Below, in pieces: positions 59,162 through 64,000 of a stretch of 64,000 nt of DNA. The stretch's first letter is position 1. Each line of letters opens with the position of its first letter. A program made the translations under genes and the position numbers. Source of the stretch: Micromonospora wenchangensis (lineage in GTDB: Bacteria; Actinomycetota; Actinomycetes; Mycobacteriales; Micromonosporaceae); contig NZ_MZMV01000010.1 in NCBI RefSeq assembly GCF_002210435.1, positions 62,001-126,000 of the forward strand. The letters run 5' to 3'. The notes under the pieces were generated by a model, which was given only the letters and a program-made list of their open reading frames with translations, ran no database searches and was not told where the DNA came from.

Positions 59162-60397
59162 ATGCCACCTCGACCTCATCGTCCGGCCGCCCTCGTCGGG
59201 CAGGTGTTCCGCGGCTCGGACGCGATCCGCCAGGGCCTCCTCACCCGACACCAGTTGCGCGGGGCATCCTGGCTCCGGCTCGGCCACGACGTGTACGCCG
59301 ATGCCCGACTCGCCCGCAACCACGCCCTGACCTGCCGCGCCGCCCTCCTCCGGATGCCCGCCGGCACGCTCGTCGCCGGCCCGTCGGCGGCGTACCTGCA
59401 CGGGATCGAGCACGCCGCCGGCTTCGGCGACGAGGTGCACGTGCTCGTCCCCCGGGCGGCCCGGGTCGGCTCCCAGGGGGCGGTCACGTCCTCCTTCCGC
59501 CGTACCGCCGGTACCAGCAGAATCCGGCTCGAAGCGGACGGGGCTCGACGCGACGCGGCTGGTGGGTGGCCCGGCGCGGCCGGTGGATGGTCGGGCGCGG
59601 GCGACGGGTGGCCTGGTCCGCCGGGCGGTATCCGGGTGCACAGCGTCGCCATCCCCGGTGAGCCGGTCGCTCATCCGCGACGGTATGCGTCCCACCAGCT
59701 CCCCGAGGACGCCACGCCCACGCCACCAGAAGCCCACCACCTCACATCGGCCAGTCTCACCACGCAGGTCCGGCTCCGGCCCGGCACACCCACGTCGGCC
59801 CCGGAACCCCAGCCGCCCCTGCCCACACCTCCGGCGCTGTCCGGTCCCCCCACCGCGACGGCACCGCCCGTCCTGCCCCGGTCGTCCCCCGCGCTCGCCG
59901 CCTGGGAGACGGCGGCCTGGCTGGACCCGGTCCGGGCGGTCGGCATCGTCGACTCGCTGCTTGGCAGGGGCCTGACCAACCAGACCGCCCTCGCCGAGAT
60001 CGCCGCGCGCTTCGCCGACCGGCGGGGTGGGGTGCGGGCCCGCCGGGTCTTCGACCTGACCGATCCGGCCGCGCAGTCACCGCCCGAGTCGCACCTGCGG
60101 GTACGACTCGTGCTGGCCGGCCTGCCCCGTCCGGTCGCGCAGCACCCCGTACTGCTGCCGTCGGGGCTGGTGCTGCACCCCGATCTCGCCTGGCCACAGT
60201 TCCGGGTCGCGGTGGAGTACGACGGGCACTGGCACAGCGATCCCGGGCAACTGCACCATGACCGTCGCCGGCTCAACCACCTGGTCGCCGCCGGCTGGAC
60301 CGTCCTGCACGTGACCAGCCGCCAACTGAGGGACGACTTCCCCACCGTGGCCGGCGAGGTCCGCATGGTCCTCACCCGACACGGCTGGCGCCGATGA
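59162..60397 (+). CDS. AbiEi-antitoxin-like N-terminus with DUF559 nuclease domain
   Basis: The 411-residue product has an N-terminal domain like AbiEi-type antitoxin/DNA-binding proteins (FRGSDAIRQGLLTRHQL, GASWLRLGHDVYADARL). The middle section, residues about 120-240, is Pro/Gly-rich low complexity. The C-terminal DUF559 domain is a PD-(D/E)XK/Vsr-like fold: ESHLRVRLVLAGLP, HPDLAWPQFRVAVEYDGHWH, RRLNHLVAAGWTVLHVT. The key residues D and E-Y-D are present, so nuclease activity is plausible. No toxin partner is adjacent. The start at 59162 follows GAGGTC, and two DnaA-box-like sites precede it. The stop runs into repeat E. Confidence 0.82.
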   Translation: MPPRPHRPAALVGQVFRGSDAIRQGLLTRHQLRGASWLRLGHDVYADARLARNHALTCRAALLRMPAGTLVAGPSAAYLHGIEHAAGFGDEVHVLVPRAARVGSQGAVTSSFRRTAGTSRIRLEADGARRDAAGGWPGAAGGWSGAGDGWPGPPGGIRVHSVAIPGEPVAHPRRYASHQLPEDATPTPPEAHHLTSASLTTQVRLRPGTPTSAPEPQPPLPTPPALSGPPTATAPPVLPRSSPALAAWETAAWLDPVRAVGIVDSLLGRGLTNQTALAEIAARFADRRGGVRARRVFDLTDPAAQSPPESHLRVRLVLAGLPRPVAQHPVLLPSGLVLHPDLAWPQFRVAVEYDGHWHSDPGQLHHDRRRLNHLVAAGWTVLHVTSRQLRDDFPTVAGEVRMVLTRHGWRR

Positions 60398-60408
60398 TCC
60401 GCCCCCTT

Positions 60409-60499
60409 GGGCCGGTGTTGCGCTGTCCCCCCGCCCCGACACCGCAACATCGGCCCCGTCGCGCAGAATCGGCCCCGACACCGCAACATCGGCCCCGTC
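60409..60499. repeat. Intergenic hairpin repeat, copy E, with duplicated right arm
   Basis: The left arm is 60409-60427 (GGGCCGGTGTTGCGCTGTC). It can pair with either of two copies of GACACCGCAACATCGGCCC, at 60438-60456 and 60477-60495. These belong to a 27-bp direct repeat (60434-60460 and 60473-60499) with a 12-base spacer. The element sits between converging genes and after the DUF559 stop. The duplicated arm implies recent slippage or recombination. Confidence 0.8.
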
Positions 60500-60576
60500 A
60501 TGCAGGAGCAGAAGGGGCCGGACACGGAGAGGCCCGGACGACCGGGGTCGTCCGGGCCTCTCCCAGGGCCGTGGCG

Positions 60577-62271
60577 TCAGGGGTTGACGTTCGGCTTGAG
60601 CGGGCTGCGGACCGCCGCGTTGGCATCCACGATGCCGTACCCGTAGAAGCCGTTGAAGTTCAGCGACCCGGCGCAGTACGCGTCGAACTCGGTCGACCGG
60701 CCCTCGTTGGCGTAGCTCTGCAGACGCGGCTCCGGGCAGGCGTGCTCGGTGGCGGTCCGGTAGAGGTGCTGCTCCACCTTGGCCGGTGCCAGGCCGTAGC
60801 CGTCCTTACCCTCCTTCTTGCCCCACTTGCTGACGATCAGCGCGGCGACCCCGCTGACGTGCGGCGACGCCATCGAGGTGCCCTGGAGGTAGGTGTAGTA
60901 GCCGCACTCACCGGCGGTGGTGCACTGCTTGAACACCGAGTTCTCGAAGCCCGGCACGACGTTGCCGTTCTCGTCGACCGACCCCTCCTCCTGGAGCACC
61001 TTCTTCGGGTACGTCGAGAGGATCATGTTGGCGTCGGTGCGGTAGGTGTCGGTGCCGAAGCCGTCGCGGAACCAGCCACCCGGCGCGGCGACCGAGATCT
61101 GCTCGGTGCCGTAGTTGGAGAAGTCGGCCTTCTTGCCGGACGGGCCGATGGCGGACACGCCGATCACGTGCGGGCCCTCCACCGGGAAGTCCCAGCAGCT
61201 CTCGTTGTCGATCGGGCGCGGGTACGGGTCGGCGCCGTAGTCCGGGCTGGACACGTCGGTGCGGGGCGCGCCGAGGTCCTCGTGGTTGTTGCCCAGCGAG
61301 CCGACCAGGGTGACGCCCTTGTTGTGGGCGAAGTTCAGGGCCCGCTTCATCGCCTTGATGACGGCCCGCTGCTCGGCCTGCGACTCGGGCGAGTCGGCCG
61401 GGTTGGCGGTGCAGTTGTAGAGCCACGGGTCGACGTAGAACGACATGTTCACCACGTCGAGGCCGGACTTGCCGGCGTGCACCAGTGCGTTGACGACCGG
61501 GTTGAGGAAGAAGTACCCGGAGTCCTGGCCGCCCTTGAGCTCCACCAGCGAGACGTTCGGAGCGACGCCGGACAGGCCGAAGCCGTTGGCGGCCGCGCCG
61601 ATGGTGCCGGCGACGTGGGTGCCGTGCCCGCCGTCGTCGGTGCCGACCGGGTCGAGGCAGCTCGGCACCTCGCACGGGCCGTCGACCTCGGCGATGTCCG
61701 GGGCGAAGTTGCGCGACAGCGCCCAGTTGAAGTTGGGCGCGAGGTCGGGCTGGCTGGCGTCGACACCGGTGTCCAGGATGCCCACGGTGACCCGCTTGTC
61801 GCCCGGCATGACCTTGCGGGCCTTGTCGGCCCCGATCATGGTGAGACCCCAGAGCTTGTCGTCGAGCGGGTCCAGCTTCTTGCCCTTGGCGTTGGCCGCC
61901 GCCTTGGCCGCCTTCCGGGTCTCGGTCAGCAGGTTCTCCTGCGCGACCCGGTCCAGCTTGGGCTTGCGGCCGATGGCCCGCTGCTCGGCCGCGCCGACCA
62001 GCGCGGAAGCGGCGGTGACCCGGCCGGCGAAGTCGGCCCGGTCGCTGGTGACCTGGTAGAGACCGACGTCGTCCGTACGGGACACGACGGTGCCACCGGC
62101 GGCACGGATCGCGGCGATAGCCGCGTCCGCCGAAACGCCGTCCTCGGCCACCACGGTGAACGTCCGGCTGGTGGTCGGCCCGGCGTTCGCCGGGACGGTC
62201 AGGCCGGTCACCGTAAGTGCCAGGGCCGCCGCGGTCGCGACGGCTCCGGCGGTGAAGCGCTTGCTCACCAC
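60577..62271 (-). CDS. Secreted subtilisin-like serine protease (S8)
   Basis: The 564-residue preproenzyme has a signal peptide (VVSKRFTAGAVATAAALAL to PANAG) and an inhibitor I9-like propeptide (residues about 40-115). The S8 triad is visible as Asp in VGILDTGVDASQPDL, His in DDGGHGTHVAGTIG and Ser in GTSMASPHVSGVAAL; GSLGNN carries the oxyanion Asn. Extra cysteine pairs are present. The enzyme would digest extracellular protein. The GTG start at 62271 has GAGAGGA six bases upstream. A second GTG three bases later is also possible. Confidence 0.92.
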   Translation of the reverse strand: MVSKRFTAGAVATAAALALTVTGLTVPANAGPTTSRTFTVVAEDGVSADAAIAAIRAAGGTVVSRTDDVGLYQVTSDRADFAGRVTAASALVGAAEQRAIGRKPKLDRVAQENLLTETRKAAKAAANAKGKKLDPLDDKLWGLTMIGADKARKVMPGDKRVTVGILDTGVDASQPDLAPNFNWALSRNFAPDIAEVDGPCEVPSCLDPVGTDDGGHGTHVAGTIGAAANGFGLSGVAPNVSLVELKGGQDSGYFFLNPVVNALVHAGKSGLDVVNMSFYVDPWLYNCTANPADSPESQAEQRAVIKAMKRALNFAHNKGVTLVGSLGNNHEDLGAPRTDVSSPDYGADPYPRPIDNESCWDFPVEGPHVIGVSAIGPSGKKADFSNYGTEQISVAAPGGWFRDGFGTDTYRTDANMILSTYPKKVLQEEGSVDENGNVVPGFENSVFKQCTTAGECGYYTYLQGTSMASPHVSGVAALIVSKWGKKEGKDGYGLAPAKVEQHLYRTATEHACPEPRLQSYANEGRSTEFDAYCAGSLNFNGFYGYGIVDANAAVRSPLKPNVNP

Positions 62272-62357
62272 ATCAGATCCTCTCGTTGAGGGACGTGGCA
62301 GCCATCCCATAGCACCGGCGACGATTCCGCCAGATACAAATCCGAATTCGTCCCGCA

Positions 62358-63047
62358 TCAGGCATTCGTCGGTTGCAGGTTGCGTAGCGCCGCCGGCAGG
62401 TCGGTGAGCGTGCGCACCTCGGCGTCGGGGCGTACCCCTTCGGGGAGGGGGAGTCCGGGCCGGTTGAGCCAGATGCCGCGCATCCCGGCCTGCTGGGGGC
62501 CCAGCACGTCGTGGGCGATCGAGTCGCCGACGTACGCGATCTGATCCGCCGGCACCCCGGCGGCGGCGACGATCGCGGCGTAGAACGCCGGGTCGGGCTT
62601 CTTGGGCAGGCCGCCCTCGTGGGCGTACAACTCGAAGGCGAACTCTCCGGGCAGGCCGCAGCGTTCGGCGCGGCTGTTGCCGTTGGTGGCGTAACCGAGG
62701 GTGAAGTCGGCCCGCAGCGCGGCCAGCGCCGGCAGGGCGTCGGGGTACGGGTGGCTGAGCGCGTAGCGCCTGGTGAAGAAGAGTTCGGCGAACTCGTCGA
62801 GCTGACCGACCAGCCCGGCCCGGTCGAGGGACCGGGCCAGCGCGGCCCGGCGGATCTCCATCACCGGCGCGGCGGTCATCGACCCGAACACCGCCTGCCA
62901 GTCGGACTCCACCTCGGCGAAGGTCACCCCGGCCGCCACCGGCGTCCGGCGACGCATCTCCTCCAGTACGGCCACCAGGGCCCCGGTGACCGCCGGGCGC
63001 AGGTCGATCAGGGTCTCGTCGGCGTCGAACACCACCACGCTGAGCAT
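62358..63047 (-). CDS. HAD-superfamily hydrolase
   Basis: The 229-residue product has the HAD motif I VVVFDADETLIDLRPA with both aspartates, motif II in YATNGNSRAE, the lysine in LPKKPDPAFYAA and motif IV YVGDSIAHDVLG. The cap is the small helical type between motifs I and II. It is likely a phosphatase or dehalogenase-like enzyme; the substrate is unknown. The start at 63047 (MLSVVVFDADET) follows GAGAGGG. It is followed by the subtilase gene on the same strand. Confidence 0.88.
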   Translation of the reverse strand: MLSVVVFDADETLIDLRPAVTGALVAVLEEMRRRTPVAAGVTFAEVESDWQAVFGSMTAAPVMEIRRAALARSLDRAGLVGQLDEFAELFFTRRYALSHPYPDALPALAALRADFTLGYATNGNSRAERCGLPGEFAFELYAHEGGLPKKPDPAFYAAIVAAAGVPADQIAYVGDSIAHDVLGPQQAGMRGIWLNRPGLPLPEGVRPDAEVRTLTDLPAALRNLQPTNA

Positions 63048-63181
63048 GTCCGACACCCTCTCACGTTCGTCGCACCCGGCCACGCCGAGCAGGCCGCCCC
63101 GGCGGCGGCAGGGCCGGGCAGGTCGCCCCCACGCACTGGGCAGCGTGCCGCCCGGTCACCCCGGGGCGATCATCGGGCGGC

Positions 63182-64000
63182 TCAGGTCAGTGCCGGCTCG
63201 TCCGTCCGGGCCGCCGCCTGTTCGGTGCGGCCCGCGCGCAGCTCGTCGAGGCGGACCAGGGCCACCCCGGCGACGATCAGCACACCCCCGGCGAGCTGCA
63301 CGGGCACCGGCAGCTCGCCGAGCACCAGCCAGGCGATGAGCACCGCGAACATCACCTCGGTCAGCCCGACGAACGACGACAGCCGGGCGCCGAGCAGGCG
63401 CGTCGCGGCGATCCCGGTCAGGTACGCCACCACGGCGGCGACCAGCGACAGCCCGACGATCGGGACGAGCCAACTGGTGCGCTGCCCGGCGAAGTCGACC
63501 GCGCCGAAGGTGGCCCGCAGTGGCAGCACCCCGACCAGGCCGAGCAGGGCGAGCACGGCCGCGCCGACGGCCATCCCGCCGCTGGCCATGGTCACCGAGG
63601 GCAGGTCGGCGTCGACCCGGGCGGCGAGGACGAAGTAGCCGGCCAGCCCGACGGCCGCGCCGAGGCCCCAGAGCACGCCGACCGGGTCGAGCCTGCCGGT
63701 GCCGGTCAGGTCGAGCACCAGGACGAGCCCGACCAGGGCGGCCAGCGAACCGGCGACGGTGAGCCGGCGGGGGCGCTGCCCGTGCACCAGCCACAGCCAG
63801 CCGACCACGAGGATGATGCCGAGGTATTCCAGCAGCAGGGCCACCCCGACCGGCAGGTAGCGGACGGCGTTGAAGAAGCAGGCCTGGGCGGTGGCGACGC
63901 CGAGCAGGCCGAAGACGGTGACCGGGCCGAGGTTGCGACGCAGCACCCCGGCCCGGCCGCGCAGCGCGAGCACGGCGGGGACGGCCAGCACCAGGGCGGC
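63182..64000 (-). CDS. EamA/DMT-family transporter, truncated by the window edge
   Basis: The visible 273 residues give about eight membrane helices of an EamA (drug/metabolite transporter) protein. They include VFGLLGVATAQACFFNAVRY with the EamA-typical conserved Asn, and LGARLSSFVGLTEVMFAVLIAWLVLGE at the second repeat. The stop is at 63182 and the N-terminus lies beyond the window. The family includes amino-acid and drug exporters. The charged C-terminal tail is short. Confidence 0.85.
   Translation of the reverse strand, partial: AALVLAVPAVLALRGRAGVLRRNLGPVTVFGLLGVATAQACFFNAVRYLPVGVALLLEYLGIILVVGWLWLVHGQRPRRLTVAGSLAALVGLVLVLDLTGTGRLDPVGVLWGLGAAVGLAGYFVLAARVDADLPSVTMASGGMAVGAAVLALLGLVGVLPLRATFGAVDFAGQRTSWLVPIVGLSLVAAVVAYLTGIAATRLLGARLSSFVGLTEVMFAVLIAWLVLGELPVPVQLAGGVLIVAGVALVRLDELRAGRTEQAAARTDEPALT

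Overview
This 64 kb window is chromosomal DNA of a very high-G+C actinomycete. It is most likely a member of the Micromonosporaceae (Micromonospora-like). The grounds are the codon bias, frequent GTG/TTG starts behind GAGAGGA-type ribosome sites, a conservon signalling operon, DUF3263 and DUF4032 proteins, a CDC48-like actinobacterial AAA ATPase and a family of intergenic hairpin repeats. This is inferred from sequence character, not from a database match. Gene density is high, most neighbours overlap by ATGA or sit within a few bases, and no transposase, integrase, prophage or CRISPR array was seen.

Layout. 0-6.3 kb: PaaN-type aldehyde dehydrogenase, a tandem GNAT acetyltransferase, a zinc-ribbon threonine synthase behind a SAM-I riboswitch, a lipoprotein and a DoxX membrane protein. 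6.3-9 kb: a gene-poor kilobase followed by a secreted protein built of beta-propeller-like repeats. 9-14.8 kb: a MacB-type efflux operon (permease, ATPase, adaptor, lipoprotein) divergent from a two-component system. 14.8-18.7 kb: an ABC permease and a very unusual alpha/beta-hydrolase-ABC ATPase fusion. 18.9-25.3 kb: a conservon (sensor kinase, roadblock, DUF742, small GTPase) with an extra sensor-like protein in front and an unknown gene behind. 25.4-27.7 kb: a CDC48-like double AAA ATPase. 27.9-31.2 kb: GNAT, DUF3263 and an ABC exporter pair. 31.3-35.3 kb: a divergent DeoR regulator and an amino-sugar operon (SIS protein, ROK kinase, NagA). 35.3-42.7 kb: DUF4032 protein, PAP2 phosphatase, APC permease, a two-RCK ion channel, a small glycosylase-like protein and a CrtU-like flavoprotein. 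42.7-48.3 kb: AdhE with three phased DosR/OsdR-like boxes upstream, a membrane protein, an HNH nuclease and an enoyl-CoA hydratase. 48.4-53.6 kb: secreted M4 metalloprotease, two lipoproteins, ASCH, VOC and AraC proteins. 53.8-64 kb: tRNA-Thr, an MsiK/UgpC-like sugar ABC ATPase, RlmB and CysS, an IclR-type regulator, an AbiEi/DUF559 protein behind two DnaA-box-like sites, a secreted subtilase, a HAD hydrolase and a truncated EamA transporter.

How the parts work together. The amino-sugar block looks complete for import-independent use of GlcNAc: kinase, NagA deacetylase and a SIS-type deaminase/isomerase under its own DeoR repressor. MsiK-like ATPases usually energise several sugar importers encoded elsewhere. 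The secreted protease and subtilase fit a saprophytic soil life. The MacB operon and its divergent two-component pair look like an envelope-stress or peptide-efflux unit.

The most interesting signals are non-coding or architectural. They are (1) a family of long intergenic hairpins that share GTGATCGAC and GGGCCGA-GTTGCGG half sites and sit just 3' of genes, (2) a perfect three-way-junction repeat at 27.8 kb, (3) a SAM riboswitch in front of threonine synthase, (4) the hydrolase-transporter fusion, (5) the extra conservon sensor, and (6) a channel-like protein with a non-canonical selectivity filter.
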